Positions 7,857-16,734 of a stretch of DNA of 64,000 bases are shown here, one piece after another (position 1 is the first letter of the stretch; each line of letters begins with the position of its first letter). The DNA is from Streptomyces sp. CB01635 (GTDB taxonomy: Bacteria; Actinomycetota; Actinomycetes; Streptomycetales; Streptomycetaceae), in contig NZ_NNBL01000011.1 in the NCBI RefSeq assembly GCF_002803065.1, positions 106,424-170,423 on the forward strand, given 5' to 3'. Under the pieces are notes generated by a model, which was not told the DNA's origin, did no database searches, and saw only the letters and a list, made by a program, of their open reading frames with translations. A program made the position numbers and the translations under genes.

Positions 7857-8759
7857 ATGGATGAAAACGAGCCGACCGTGGCCCTACGCCCGCCGGTCGA
7901 CGTCATGCGTCCCCAGGCTGTGGACGAAATCCCGGAACAAACAGGCACGCCGGAGAGTCTCCAGTACTCGCTCAAACTCGACGGATTCCGCGCCCTGGCC
8001 TTCGTCCTCGAGGGCGGCCGGGTCTTCCTGCAGTCACGCTCACAAAGGGACCTGGCCCCGGAGTTTCCCGAAATTGCCGCATATCTCGGAGAGCATCTGC
8101 CCGCCGGCACCGTACTGGACGGCGAATTGTGCGCCTACCGCGACGGGCGCCTGAGCTTCACCGATCTCCTCCGGTCCCACGCCGACCGCGCGCGATCGGG
8201 CATCCCGGTGTCCTACGTGGCGTTCGACATCCTCGCCGTCCCGGGCCGCGATGTCAGGGCCCTGCCCCTGAGGGAGCGCTGGGAACTGCTCGGCGCAGCG
8301 CTCCAAGACGTCGACCCGCCCCTGCAACGAGTACTGGCAACACTCGACGAGGAAACCGCGCACATCTGGTTTCGCGACATAAGGGCTGCCGGCGTCGAAG
8401 GAATTGTGGCGAAAGGACTGCGCTCGACCTATCGGGCAGGAGGAACCCAGGCATGGAGAAAGATCAGGCATGCGGATACGACGGACGGGGAACTCCTCGG
8501 AGTTTTCGGCCCGTTGGACAGACCGCAGGCACTTCTCGTACAACTCCCCGATGATCGAACCGTGAAGACGTCGCCCCACCTGACCCCGACGCAGTCACGG
8601 CAGATCGGCACATTGGTGCAAGGGCGCTTGGAGCACCCGACGGACCACCCGGAACACGGTCCGGTGCGGATGCTCACGGCCCCCCTCCTCATCGAGCTGC
8701 GCCGAGCGACCGGACGCCACGAGACCGTCCGCTTCGTGCGCGTGCGGTCCGACGGATGA
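7857..8759 (+). CDS. ATP-dependent DNA ligase (NHEJ-type)
   Basis: A 300-residue ligase with adenylation and OB domains. Motif I is K-L-D-G-F-R with Lys40 as the adenylated residue. Others are L-D-G-E-L-C-A-Y (motif III region), V-E-G-I-V-A-K-G (motif IV) and W-R-K-I-R-H (motif V). It seals nicks after polymerase action. It lies 89 bp after the polymerase gene on the same strand, so the two may be co-transcribed. The ribosome site is weak. Codon use is slightly less GC-biased in the 5' half than in neighbours. Confidence 0.92.
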   Translation: MDENEPTVALRPPVDVMRPQAVDEIPEQTGTPESLQYSLKLDGFRALAFVLEGGRVFLQSRSQRDLAPEFPEIAAYLGEHLPAGTVLDGELCAYRDGRLSFTDLLRSHADRARSGIPVSYVAFDILAVPGRDVRALPLRERWELLGAALQDVDPPLQRVLATLDEETAHIWFRDIRAAGVEGIVAKGLRSTYRAGGTQAWRKIRHADTTDGELLGVFGPLDRPQALLVQLPDDRTVKTSPHLTPTQSRQIGTLVQGRLEHPTDHPEHGPVRMLTAPLLIELRRATGRHETVRFVRVRSDG

Positions 8760-8813
8760 GATGTCAGTCCTTCGTCGTACGGTGAAATCTCACGTACGGA
8801 CGGGAGGGCCGAG

Positions 8814-9500
8814 GTGGCCGAGAAGACGCTGACCGGGACGACGGTCGCCGAGGTGATGGCCGAGCTGGCCGAACTCGAGGACCCGAAGGCACGCGCCGTG
8901 AACGAGAAGCACGGCGACGATCACGGCGTGAACCTCAGCAAGCTGCGCGCACTCGCAAAGCGGCTGAAAACGCAGCAGGAACTCGCGAGCGGGCTCTGGG
9001 AAACCGACGACACCGCGGCAAGACTCCTCGCCCTCCTCATCTGCCGCCCGAAGGCGTTCCTGCGGGACGAGCTGGACGCCATGGTGCGCGGGGCGCGCAC
9101 GCCCAAGGTGCACGACTGGCTCGTGAACTACGTGGTGAAGAAGAACCCGCACGCCGAAGAGCTGCGTCTGGCCTGGTCGGCCGACCCGGATCCAGTGGTC
9201 GCGAGCGCCGGCTGGGCGCTGACCACAGAACGCGTGGCGAAAAAGCCGGAGGGGCTCGACCTCTCAGTGCTCCTCGACGTCATCGAGGCGGAGATGAAGG
9301 ACGCCCCGGACCGCCTGCAGTGGGCGATGAACCACTGCCTGGCCCAGATCGGGATCGACCACGCCGACCTCCGCACCCGGGCAATCGACATCGGCGAGCG
9401 CCTTCAGGTACTCAAGGACTACCCGACGTCCCCGGGCTGCACGTCCCCGTTCGCCCCGGTCTGGATCACCGAGATGGTGCGCCGCCGACAAGCCCAGTAG
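8814..9500 (+). CDS. AlkD-like DNA alkylation repair protein
   Basis: A 228-residue all-helical protein starting at GTG 8814 behind GGGAGGG. It matches the HEAT-like DNA alkylation repair (AlkD) family, with characteristic L-R-A-L-A-K-R-L-K, W-(E/S)-T-D-D-T-A-A-R-L-L-A and D-W-L-V-N-Y-V-V-K-K-N-P segments. AlkD enzymes excise bulky alkylated bases, while some family members lack catalytic residues. The tail is reminiscent of DUF-type AlkD relatives, so activity is not assured. It follows the NHEJ ligase on the same strand, which extends the repair theme. Confidence 0.75.
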   Translation: MAEKTLTGTTVAEVMAELAELEDPKARAVNEKHGDDHGVNLSKLRALAKRLKTQQELASGLWETDDTAARLLALLICRPKAFLRDELDAMVRGARTPKVHDWLVNYVVKKNPHAEELRLAWSADPDPVVASAGWALTTERVAKKPEGLDLSVLLDVIEAEMKDAPDRLQWAMNHCLAQIGIDHADLRTRAIDIGERLQVLKDYPTSPGCTSPFAPVWITEMVRRRQAQ

Positions 9501-9511
9501 AGAGACTCCCT

Positions 9512-9553
9512 GCCCTCGGGCGGCCCCGACCTCAGCACCCCCGGCCCGAGGGC
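9512..9553. terminator. Hairpin between convergent genes
   Basis: GCCCTCGGGC (9512-9521) and GCCCGAGGGC (9544-9553) form a perfect 10-bp stem with a 22-nt loop, placed between the stop of the AlkD-like gene and the stop of the NERD gene, so it could serve both strands. Confidence 0.6.
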
Positions 9554-9554
9554 C

Positions 9555-10358
9555 TCAGACCCGCAGCCACGTATGGCGGTCGCGGGCCATGGCGTGCAGG
9601 GCCTCGACGTCGGCCGGTTTCAGGACGCCGCCCGTGCGCGCCAGTGACTGGAGTTCGGTGTCGAGGACGATGCGTACGTCCCGTGGGGGTGCCGCCACCT
9701 CTACCGTCGCGGCACCCGCGACGGCCAGGACCGGGCGGACCTCGGCGGTCAGGGCGAAGGACGCGCGGGAGGCGTCCGCGCGAACGCGGCGCAGCAGCGG
9801 GTGCGGCTCCGAGCGGCCGGTCATGACCATCGGGTCGGCGACCCGGACGCGCTGTTTGCGGGCCGGAAGCGTGTGCAGCGCGTAGAGGCCGCCGGGCCCG
9901 ATGAGGAGGTGGTGGATGCGGGCGCCGCCGGGCAGCGGCACGGAGTGCAGCGCGCGCCAGCCCGCCCGCTCGAACGCGTCGAGCGCTCCGCCGACGCACT
10001 GCTCGGCCTCCAGGGCCCGGCGCCGCGGGTCACCGCGCAGCCGCCGTGGCGGCCCGGGATCCCGGTCGACGGCGATCTGGAGGGCCTCGCCGGGCCGGTT
10101 CGGCGCGAGGTCGTCGTCCGGGTGGAGGGCGAGCCTGGCAAGTTCGACGGGGGTGGGCACGGGGGGCGGACCCACGGTGACCTGGCCGGTCAGGAAGGGC
10201 CCGAGGGCGTCCAGCACGGCGTCCCGGCGGGCTTCGCTGATCAGATTGACCCGGCCGGCCTCACGGTCGTACCAGGCGACATTCCTGCCGTCGTCGCCAC
10301 AGACATAGAGCCGCTCCCGACCGTGCCGCCAGGTCGGTATGACGCGCAGACCGCTCAT
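9555..10358 (-). CDS. NERD (nuclease-related domain) protein
   Basis: A 267-residue protein starting MSGLRVIPTWRHGRERLYVC. The middle part (about residues 115-225) fits the NERD domain: A-E-Q-C-V-G-G-A-L-D-A-F, a helix-strand unit, then R-I-H-H-L-L-I-G-P-G-G-L-Y-A-L, where the expected acidic residue at the D-(H/I)-(V/L)-V position appears as H-H-L-L, so nuclease activity is doubtful. NERD proteins are a DNA-processing fold with mostly unknown functions. It is monocistronic and convergent with the repair cluster. Confidence 0.7.
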   Translation of the reverse strand: MSGLRVIPTWRHGRERLYVCGDDGRNVAWYDREAGRVNLISEARRDAVLDALGPFLTGQVTVGPPPVPTPVELARLALHPDDDLAPNRPGEALQIAVDRDPGPPRRLRGDPRRRALEAEQCVGGALDAFERAGWRALHSVPLPGGARIHHLLIGPGGLYALHTLPARKQRVRVADPMVMTGRSEPHPLLRRVRADASRASFALTAEVRPVLAVAGAATVEVAAPPRDVRIVLDTELQSLARTGGVLKPADVEALHAMARDRHTWLRV

Positions 10359-10569
10359 GCACCATCACCCCACGACCATGGGACCAGCCCCGGAGCCGCA
10401 GGGCAATATGCCGTCCCGCCCCTCGGTGACACCACCGCCCGCAGAGTTTCGGCCCGCTGTTACACAGCTGCCGAATTGCCGTGATGAGGGGTCTTTACGG
10501 TGATGAGGTCAGCGTTTACGCCACCTGGTGGAGCACACCGCACCGGGAGTAGAGCAGAGGAGACGTTCC

Positions 10570-10830
10570 GTGAGCACCACCCGTCGAGCATGCCTGCTGG
10601 CCCGCGGCACCTTCGTCGCCGCCGTTCTCGGCGGCGCGCTCCTGGTCCCGACGGCCGCGTTCGCGCACGCCCAGCCCGACCGCGCGGCGGCTCCCGCCCC
10701 GGCGAGCGAACCGGGGCACGGCACACCCGACTCGAACCCGCTGTTCCTGGCGGCGGGCGGCGGCATGGCGGCGGCGGGCGCGGGGGGACTCGCCTTCTCG
10801 ATGTACCGGCGCGGGCGCACCGACGGCTGA
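10570..10830 (+). CDS. Small exported membrane-anchored protein
   Basis: An 86-residue protein. GTG 10570 is chosen because AGAGGAGA lies at ideal distance. It has a basic N-terminus (S-T-T-R-R-A), a hydrophobic signal sequence ending F-A-H-A near residue 35, a short Pro/Ala-rich linker, and a C-terminal hydrophobic segment (N-P-L-F-L-A-A-G-G-G-M-A-A-A-G) followed by a basic tail. This looks like a sortase-substrate tail but has no LPXTG or LAETG. Function unknown. Confidence 0.65.
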   Translation: MSTTRRACLLARGTFVAAVLGGALLVPTAAFAHAQPDRAAAPAPASEPGHGTPDSNPLFLAAGGGMAAAGAGGLAFSMYRRGRTDG

Positions 10831-10932
10831 GGGTTCGAGGTGCGCACGGTCCCGCGGGTCAATAAAAAGGACTTCCTGACCAATAAGGTGTCAGTGGAGT
10901 GACCGACCGGCACGCGGACAGGCAGGAGTGCA

Positions 10933-11697
10933 GTGAATTCAAGGCGCACCTGTACCGCAGCGACCGCCGTAACGGCGTCGGTACTGCTGCTCGCGGGGTG
11001 CGGCGACGCGGGCGAGCTGCGCAGCGCGGGTCCGACGTCCACGGCGATGGGACCCGCCCGGCTCTGGCCCACACTGCCGCCGGCGTCCGCCGCGGCCGAC
11101 GACTACGGCTCGGGCAAGACCGAAGTGGTGAACGGCATCACCGCCAAGGGTGACGACATCCACCGCGTGAACCCGGTCGACGTGGTCCGCGCACAGGAGG
11201 CGGCCGCCTCGGCATCACCGAGCCCGTCCCCGTCCCCGTCACCGGACAAGGTCGTAGGGCTGGACGACTGCGGCACGAAAGACAGTGCCAAGTGCCCGGT
11301 CCTGAAGGCGTACTACCGGGACCTGACGGGTGACGGCAAGGACGAACTGGTCCTCGGGATCCGCCTGCCGAAACGCCAACTCGCCGTGCGCTGCTACAAG
11401 TTCGAGGACCACAAACTGACGCAGGTCATGGGCACGTCAGACGCGGTCGTGAGCGTGGAGATCGCCGGCCGCGACGTGATCCTGCGGGCGGTGGCGGACC
11501 TGCCGGGCTACGAGTACCGCACGGCGTGGTCCTGGGACCCGCACCAGCACGCGATGCTCCCCACCCGAGACGAAATCCTCCGCACGGGCCCCCCGGCGGC
11601 CCCGACCCCAACCCCCACCCCCAAGCCCGAACCCGCCTCCCCCACCACCGCCCCGCCGAAGACCCCGACGACAACCCCATCGGCCGCCGCCCGATGA
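10933..11697 (+). CDS. Lipoprotein of unknown function
   Basis: A 254-residue protein starting at GTG 10933 behind AGGAG. The lipobox L-L-A-G-C puts the lipidated Cys at residue 23. It has a Ser/Pro repeat linker (about 95-104), a globular middle including Y-Y-R-D-L-T-G-D-G-K-D-E-L-V, which resembles an FG-GAP/EF-like calcium loop, and a Pro/Thr-rich C-terminal tail of about 40 residues. It lies upstream of the histidine kinase at 11975 on the same strand, so it may be an extracytoplasmic accessory of that sensor, as lipoproteins in Cse-type systems are. That link is inference. Confidence 0.75.
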   Translation: MNSRRTCTAATAVTASVLLLAGCGDAGELRSAGPTSTAMGPARLWPTLPPASAAADDYGSGKTEVVNGITAKGDDIHRVNPVDVVRAQEAAASASPSPSPSPSPDKVVGLDDCGTKDSAKCPVLKAYYRDLTGDGKDELVLGIRLPKRQLAVRCYKFEDHKLTQVMGTSDAVVSVEIAGRDVILRAVADLPGYEYRTAWSWDPHQHAMLPTRDEILRTGPPAAPTPTPTPKPEPASPTTAPPKTPTTTPSAAAR

Positions 11698-11974
11698 CCG
11701 GACACACGAGCCGAAGCCGCCCCACGCACACACGCCGGGGCTCCGCCGGCGCCACAACCCACCCGCACCCGCACCCGCGAGCGAACGGGAGCGGCCGGGC
11801 CGGTATGTCCGCGCAGAGCCGGCACACACCACTGACGCGTACGAAATCCAATGCCGAACCGTCCGTGCGAGGACGGCAACACCCGACCGGCCCCGCACCC
11901 ACCCACACACGCAAGGCGCGAGAACACCGGCCAAGAGCAACCCCGCACCCGGCGACACCCGCCACGAGCCGCCC
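11698..11974. other. Spacer between lipoprotein and histidine kinase genes
   Basis: 277 bp. One frame starting at ATG 11694 overlaps the lipoprotein stop as ATGA and ends exactly at an ATGA with the kinase start. However its product is a Thr/Pro/His/Arg-rich sequence without structure, and its third-position GC is lower than in real genes here. Probably untranslated, possibly a coupled leader. Confidence 0.4.
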
Positions 11975-13261
11975 ATGACCCCCGCACAACAGGCCGACCC
12001 GAGCCGCCCCGGGCCCAGACCCCGGCTCCCCGCCTGGACGGCCACCCTCACCTGGAAGGCTGCGGTCTTCATCACGGTGATGTGCTGCGCACTCGCCGCG
12101 TTCCTGGGCGCCCTGGTCCACGTATCGGTCAGCAACCAGACCGTCGGCCAGGCCCGCGACCACGCACTGGACCGGCTGGACGAGGCCACCAAGGCGTACG
12201 AGGCCGGCGCGAGGCTGGGCCCGCTCGCAGGGGTCGACCCCCCGGACCTGCCCGACTCGCTGCGCCGGCTCGCCACGGACGGTGAGCGCGGCACCATGGT
12301 GAGGAGCCACGCGAAGCAGCCCACGATGTGGGCGGCAGGACCCATCGACAGGAACCGCGTCCTGGCCGTGGAGGTCGACTACTCGCAGGGCGCCCGCACG
12401 ATCGACGGCCTGGACAGGGCGATCGTCGGCTCGTCCGTGCTGGCGATCGGAGCGACGCTGCTGGTGGGGGCGTTCGCGGTGACGCGCGTGACGCGGCGCC
12501 TGCACGCGACCGCGAGAGTGGCCCGGAGGATCAGCGGCGGGGACCTCGACGCGCGGGTGGGCGATCCGAGGACGAGAAATCCGGCCAGGCACCAGGACGA
12601 GGTGGCAGCCGTGGCCGGTGCGCTGGACAGCATGGCGTCGTCGTTGCAGCGCAAGCTGCTCAGCGAGCAACGGTTCACGGCGGACGTGGCACACGAACTG
12701 CGGACACCGCTGACGGGCCTGCACGCGGCGGCCGAACTCCTCCCGCCGGGCCGCCCGACCGAGCTCGTACGGGACCGGGTCGCGGCGCTGCGGACCCTCA
12801 CCGAGGACCTGCTGGAGATCTCGCGCCTGGACGCACGCAGCGAGCGCGTGGACCTGGACGACAACTGGCTCGGCCCGCTCGCCGAGCGGGTGGTGCGGGG
12901 GTCCGGCACGGAGACGGAGGTGGTCGTGGTGCGGGACGTCTGCGTACTGACGGACCGCCGGCGCCTGGAGCGGGTGCTCGGCAACCTCGTGGCGAACGCG
13001 CACAGGCACGGGCGCCCGCCGGTGGTCGTCACGGTGGACGGCCCGGTGATCACGGTGCGGGATCACGGGGAGGGCTACCCGGACTACCTGGTGGAGGGCG
13101 GTCCGCAGCGGTTCAGGACGGAGGGCGGCGCGAAGGGCCACGGCCTCGGCCTGACGATCGCGCTGGGCCAGGCGGAAGTGCTTGACGCTTCGCTCAGATT
13201 CACGAACGCGGAGGACGGCGGAGCGATGGCAACGCTGACGTTGGACGACCAGCAGCCCTGA
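11975..13261 (+). CDS. Sensor histidine kinase, orphan
   Basis: A 428-residue membrane kinase. TM1 is about residues 28-50 and TM2 about 148-170, with a roughly 95-residue extracytoplasmic domain between. These are followed by HAMP (about 171-225), the H-box A-H-E-L-R-T-P-L with His240, N-box N-L-V-A-N-A-H-R-H-G, and G-boxes (D-H-G-E-G, G-H-G-L-G-L-T-I-A). It should autophosphorylate at His240 and pass phosphate to a response regulator, but none is adjacent; upstream is the lipoprotein gene. Either the partner is elsewhere or the regulator was lost. The start lacks a strong ribosome site. Confidence 0.88.
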   Translation: MTPAQQADPSRPGPRPRLPAWTATLTWKAAVFITVMCCALAAFLGALVHVSVSNQTVGQARDHALDRLDEATKAYEAGARLGPLAGVDPPDLPDSLRRLATDGERGTMVRSHAKQPTMWAAGPIDRNRVLAVEVDYSQGARTIDGLDRAIVGSSVLAIGATLLVGAFAVTRVTRRLHATARVARRISGGDLDARVGDPRTRNPARHQDEVAAVAGALDSMASSLQRKLLSEQRFTADVAHELRTPLTGLHAAAELLPPGRPTELVRDRVAALRTLTEDLLEISRLDARSERVDLDDNWLGPLAERVVRGSGTETEVVVVRDVCVLTDRRRLERVLGNLVANAHRHGRPPVVVTVDGPVITVRDHGEGYPDYLVEGGPQRFRTEGGAKGHGLGLTIALGQAEVLDASLRFTNAEDGGAMATLTLDDQQP

Positions 13262-13355
13262 CGCGTCACCCCCACACATAACCCGGTACGAATCCCCGCC
13301 CGAAGCCCTCACCCAGAGCCCCCGCCGGACACACACCCAGTCAGATTAAAGAGAC

Positions 13356-13379
13356 ATAGCGGGATTTCCCGGCTATAGC
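13356..13379 (+). promoter_or_regulatory. Inverted repeat and -10-like box before the SEDS gene
   Basis: ATAGC-GGGA-TT-TCCC-GGCTAT is an inverted repeat with one bulged base, and TATAGC (13374-13379) looks like a -10 box only about 17 nt before ATG 13396. The gene has no evident Shine-Dalgarno, so a leaderless or near-leaderless transcript is possible. Confidence 0.4.
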
Positions 13380-13395
13380 TTGTTACGTTCCCGCC

Positions 13396-14799
13396 ATGAC
13401 CGGACCGACGGGATCAACGGGACCCATGGGCCCGGCAGGCGCGAGAGGCGGCGTCAGCCCTCCCGCGGTCCCCGCTGTCCGCCTCCCGCGGCGCCGTGGC
13501 ACCGAACTCGTCCTGATCGTTCTGGCCGTCCTGCTCAGCGTCTACGGCTACTGCGACGTCGGACTCGCCGAGAACGGCTCCGTACCGCCCGGCGCCGCCG
13601 GGTACGGCGCCGGGCTCGGCGTGCTCGCGCTCGTGGCGCACGGCGCGATCCGCCTGCGCGCCCCGTACGCGGACCCGCTCCTGCTCCCTATCGGCGTGCT
13701 GCTCAACGGCCTCGGCCTGGTCCTGATCTACCGGCTCGACCTGGAGACGCCCGACGACCAGGCGGCGCCGATCCAGCTCATCTGGTCCACGCTGGGTGTG
13801 GCCCTGTTCATCGCGGTCGTGGTCCTCGTGCGCGACCACCGGGTGCTCCAGCGGTACGCGTATCTGTCGGCCGTCGCCGCGCTGTTCCTGATGGTCCTGC
13901 CGATCCTGTTCCCGGCGGTGAACGGCGCCCGTATCTGGCTCAGGATCAGCGGATTCTCCATCCAGCCGGGCGAGTTCGCCAAGGTGCTGCTCGCGATCTT
14001 CTTCGCCAGCTATCTCGCGGCGAACCGCAACGCGCTCTCGTACACGGGCAAGAAGATCTGGCGCTTCCAGTTCCCCACCATGCGGGTCTTCGCGCCGATC
14101 CTGGTCTTCTGGCTGATCAGCGTGGGCGTCCTGGTCCTGGAGCGTGACCTCGGGACCTCGCTGCTGTTCTTCGGCCTCTTCATCGTGATGCTGTACGTGG
14201 CGACGGGCCGCGGCAGCTGGATCGCGATCGGGCTGCTCCTCGCGGCGGGCGGCGCGGTCTTCGTCGGCGCGCTCGAACCGCATGTGAACAGCCGCGTCCA
14301 CGACTGGCTGCACCCGTTCGCCTCGATCGACGCGGGCCAGGGGCCCGGCCAGCTCGCCCAGTCCCTGTTCGCGTTCGCGGCGGGCGGCATGCTCGGCGAG
14401 GGGCTCGGGGCGGGGCACTCGATCCTCATCGGGTTCGCCGCGAAGTCGGACTTCATCCTGGCGACCGCGGGCGAGGAGCTGGGGCTTGTCGGCCTGACGG
14501 CGATCTTCCTGCTGTACGCGCTGCTCGTGGAGCGCGGCTACCGGGCGGGGCTCGCGCTGCGCGACCCGTTCGGCAGGCTCCTCGCGATCGGTATCGCGTC
14601 GATCGTCGCGCTCCAGGTGTTCGTGATCGCGGGCGGGGTGATGGGCCTGATCCCGCTGACCGGCATGGCGATGCCGTTCCTCGCGCAGGGCGGCTCGTCC
14701 GTCGTCACCAACTGGATCATCGTGGCGCTGCTCGTACGGATCAGTGACTCCGCGCGGGGGCAACTCCTGTCCGACGAGGCGCTGGAGGCACATCGGTGA
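13396..14799 (+). CDS. SEDS-family glycosyltransferase (RodA/FtsW type)
   Basis: A 467-residue integral membrane protein with about ten transmembrane segments that polymerises lipid II glycan strands. Family features visible are G-A-R-I-W-L-R-I (about 177-184) followed by the Q-P-G-E-F-A-K motif, and a C-terminal G-M-A-M-P-F-L-A-Q-G-G-S-S motif. The N-terminus is odd: G-P-T-G-S-T-G-P-M-G-P-A-G is collagen-like. ATG 13426 is an alternative start. It overlaps the PBP2 gene by 4 bp (stop/GTG), so the pair works together; Streptomyces usually has another such pair near the origin. Confidence 0.9.
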   Translation: MTGPTGSTGPMGPAGARGGVSPPAVPAVRLPRRRGTELVLIVLAVLLSVYGYCDVGLAENGSVPPGAAGYGAGLGVLALVAHGAIRLRAPYADPLLLPIGVLLNGLGLVLIYRLDLETPDDQAAPIQLIWSTLGVALFIAVVVLVRDHRVLQRYAYLSAVAALFLMVLPILFPAVNGARIWLRISGFSIQPGEFAKVLLAIFFASYLAANRNALSYTGKKIWRFQFPTMRVFAPILVFWLISVGVLVLERDLGTSLLFFGLFIVMLYVATGRGSWIAIGLLLAAGGAVFVGALEPHVNSRVHDWLHPFASIDAGQGPGQLAQSLFAFAAGGMLGEGLGAGHSILIGFAAKSDFILATAGEELGLVGLTAIFLLYALLVERGYRAGLALRDPFGRLLAIGIASIVALQVFVIAGGVMGLIPLTGMAMPFLAQGGSSVVTNWIIVALLVRISDSARGQLLSDEALEAHR

Positions 14800-16262
14800 C
14801 CCGTTACATCCGCCGGGCCGCGGTCTTCTGCCTGGTTCTGCTCGTCGCGCTGCTGGTCAACGCGGCCCGCGTGCAGATCTTCGAGGCGGACTCCCTCGAC
14901 GACAACCCGGCCAACCGCCGCAACACGATCACGCGCTACAACCAGGCGCGCGGCAACATCCTCGTCGACGGCAAGGCGGTCACCGGGTCCAAGGATTCCG
15001 GCGAGCAGCTCCGCTACGAACGGACGTACAAGCACGGCCCGTTGTTCGCGCCGGTGACCGGGTACGCGTCCCAGATGTACGGCACCTCGCTGCTGGAGAA
15101 CGCCGAGGACGACATCCTCTCCGGCATGGACCCGATGCTCGCCCCGCTCCCCCTGTGGAACGACCTGACGCGCTCACAGCAGCCGGGCGGCAAGGTGGCG
15201 ACCACGATCAACGGGGCGGCCCAGCGAGCGGCGTACTCCGGACTGGCCGGGCGCCGGGGCGCGGTCGCGGCGCTCAATCCGGCGACCGGGGCGATCCTCG
15301 CCCTGGTGAGCAGCCCCTCGTACGATCCGGGGAAGATCGCCGGGACGGATTCGGCGACGATGTCGGCGTGGACGCGCCTGAACCGCGCGCCGAGTCAGCC
15401 GATGCTCAACCGGGCGATCCGGCAGACGTATCCGCCGGGCTCGACCTTCAAGATCGTCACCGCGGCGGCGGCCCTCGACGCGGGCATCGTGACGGATCTG
15501 GACGAGCCGACGGAGACGCCGAGCCCCTGGGTCCTGCCGGACACGTCGACCGTGCTGCGGAACGAGGCGCGCGGCTGCGAGGACGCGTCGCTCGCGGACG
15601 CGATCCGGGTCTCCTGCAACACGGTGATGGCGAAGCTCGGTGTGCAGGTCGGGCTGAAAGGGATGGTGTCGGCGGCAAGGCGGTTCGGCTTCGACGACGC
15701 GGGGGTGAGGATCCCGTCGAGCGTCTCGCGGAGCAACTTCGACACGGACATGGACCGTTCGCAGCTGGCGCTCTCGTCCATCGGCCAGTTCAACACGACG
15801 GCGACACCGCTGCAGATGGCCATGGTGTCGGCCGCCGTCGTCAACGGCGGGGTCCTGATGGCGCCTCATCTGGTGGACAGGACGACGGACAAGAACGGGA
15901 ACACCCTCGCGCAGACCGGTGCGAAGACGTACCGGCAGGCGATGAACCCGGCCACGGCGACGCAGCTCCAGGAAATGATGACGGACGCCGTGGAGGACGG
16001 CACGGGCACGAACGCGCAGATCCCCGATGTGATGGTGGGCGGCAAGACCGGCACGGCGCAGCACGGCGTGGGCAACAAGGGCACCCCGTACGCGTGGTTC
16101 ATCTCCTGGGCGCGGTCCCCGGAGCCGGGCGGCCCGGAGGTCGCCGTCGCGGTGGTCGTCGAGGACGCGTCGGCGAACCGTACGGACATCAGTGGGGGCG
16201 GCAGCGCGGCGCCGATCGCGCGGAACGTGATGGAGGCCGTACTCAAGTCGTTCCATCGGTAA
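14796..16262 (+). CDS. Class B penicillin-binding protein (PBP2/PbpA type)
   Basis: A 488-residue peptidoglycan transpeptidase. One N-terminal transmembrane helix (about residues 7-25), a pedestal domain, then the penicillin-binding domain with S-T-F-K (Ser216 nucleophile, Lys219), S-C-N and K-T-G-T-A. It starts at GTG overlapping the SEDS stop. It would crosslink the strands made by the SEDS partner. The family is the actinobacterial PbpA group. Confidence 0.92.
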   Translation: MTRYIRRAAVFCLVLLVALLVNAARVQIFEADSLDDNPANRRNTITRYNQARGNILVDGKAVTGSKDSGEQLRYERTYKHGPLFAPVTGYASQMYGTSLLENAEDDILSGMDPMLAPLPLWNDLTRSQQPGGKVATTINGAAQRAAYSGLAGRRGAVAALNPATGAILALVSSPSYDPGKIAGTDSATMSAWTRLNRAPSQPMLNRAIRQTYPPGSTFKIVTAAAALDAGIVTDLDEPTETPSPWVLPDTSTVLRNEARGCEDASLADAIRVSCNTVMAKLGVQVGLKGMVSAARRFGFDDAGVRIPSSVSRSNFDTDMDRSQLALSSIGQFNTTATPLQMAMVSAAVVNGGVLMAPHLVDRTTDKNGNTLAQTGAKTYRQAMNPATATQLQEMMTDAVEDGTGTNAQIPDVMVGGKTGTAQHGVGNKGTPYAWFISWARSPEPGGPEVAVAVVVEDASANRTDISGGGSAAPIARNVMEAVLKSFHR

Positions 16263-16344
16263 GGGCAATTGAGCGATTGGTCCCTGATACCGACAGGTGA
16301 AATGGCCCTCTACGGCGACGCGTCCGCTGCCTGTCGTGCAGTCC

Positions 16345-16734
16345 ATGACCGACTACGGGACTGCGCACACGACGGAAAACGGGACTCGGCACGAACTCGC
16401 CCAGGTGAACATCGGCCGCCTCACCGCCCCGCTCGACTCGGAGCAGCTGAGGGACTTCGCGGAGGGACTCGATCCGGTGAACGCCGTCGCCGACGCGTCG
16501 GACGGGTTCGTGTGGCGCCTGAAGGACGACACCGGGGACGCGACGAGCTTCCGGATCTTCGACGACGCGTGGCTGCCCACCGTCGAGGAAGCGGAGGAAC
16601 GCCTGGTCCATCTGCGGACGCACGGCCCGACGCCGTACGCGTTCAATCTGCGTACGTCGTTCCCGGCGGGCGACGCCGGCCCCGAGCCGGAGCCGACGTC
16701 GGAGCCGGAGTCCGTCAGCCGATCGGCTTCCTGA
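16345..16734 (+). CDS. DUF3291 protein with internal deletion
   Basis: A 129-residue protein starting MTDYGTAHTTENGTRHELAQ. The first about 75 residues match DUF3291 (A-Q-V-N-I-G-R-L, L-D-P-V-N-A-V-A-D-A-S-D-G-F-V-W-R-L). The family's central S-V-W-E-S-(I/V)-E-A-L part and following W-W segment are missing: F-D-D-A-W-L jumps straight into P-T-V-E-E-A-E-E-R-L, the usual C-terminal helix, then G-P-T-P-Y-A-F-N. An in-frame loss of roughly 50 residues is the simplest reading, judged from memory of the family. The start could be earlier (16297). Its stop overlaps the convergent gene by 20 bp. Confidence 0.65.
   Translation: MTDYGTAHTTENGTRHELAQVNIGRLTAPLDSEQLRDFAEGLDPVNAVADASDGFVWRLKDDTGDATSFRIFDDAWLPTVEEAEERLVHLRTHGPTPYAFNLRTSFPAGDAGPEPEPTSEPESVSRSAS

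Noticed and set aside
11694..11978. Open frame with ATGA at both ends between the lipoprotein and kinase genes
   Set aside because: The product is Thr/Pro/His/Arg-rich with weak third-position GC bias and no recognisable pattern; the ATGA at both ends may be chance.
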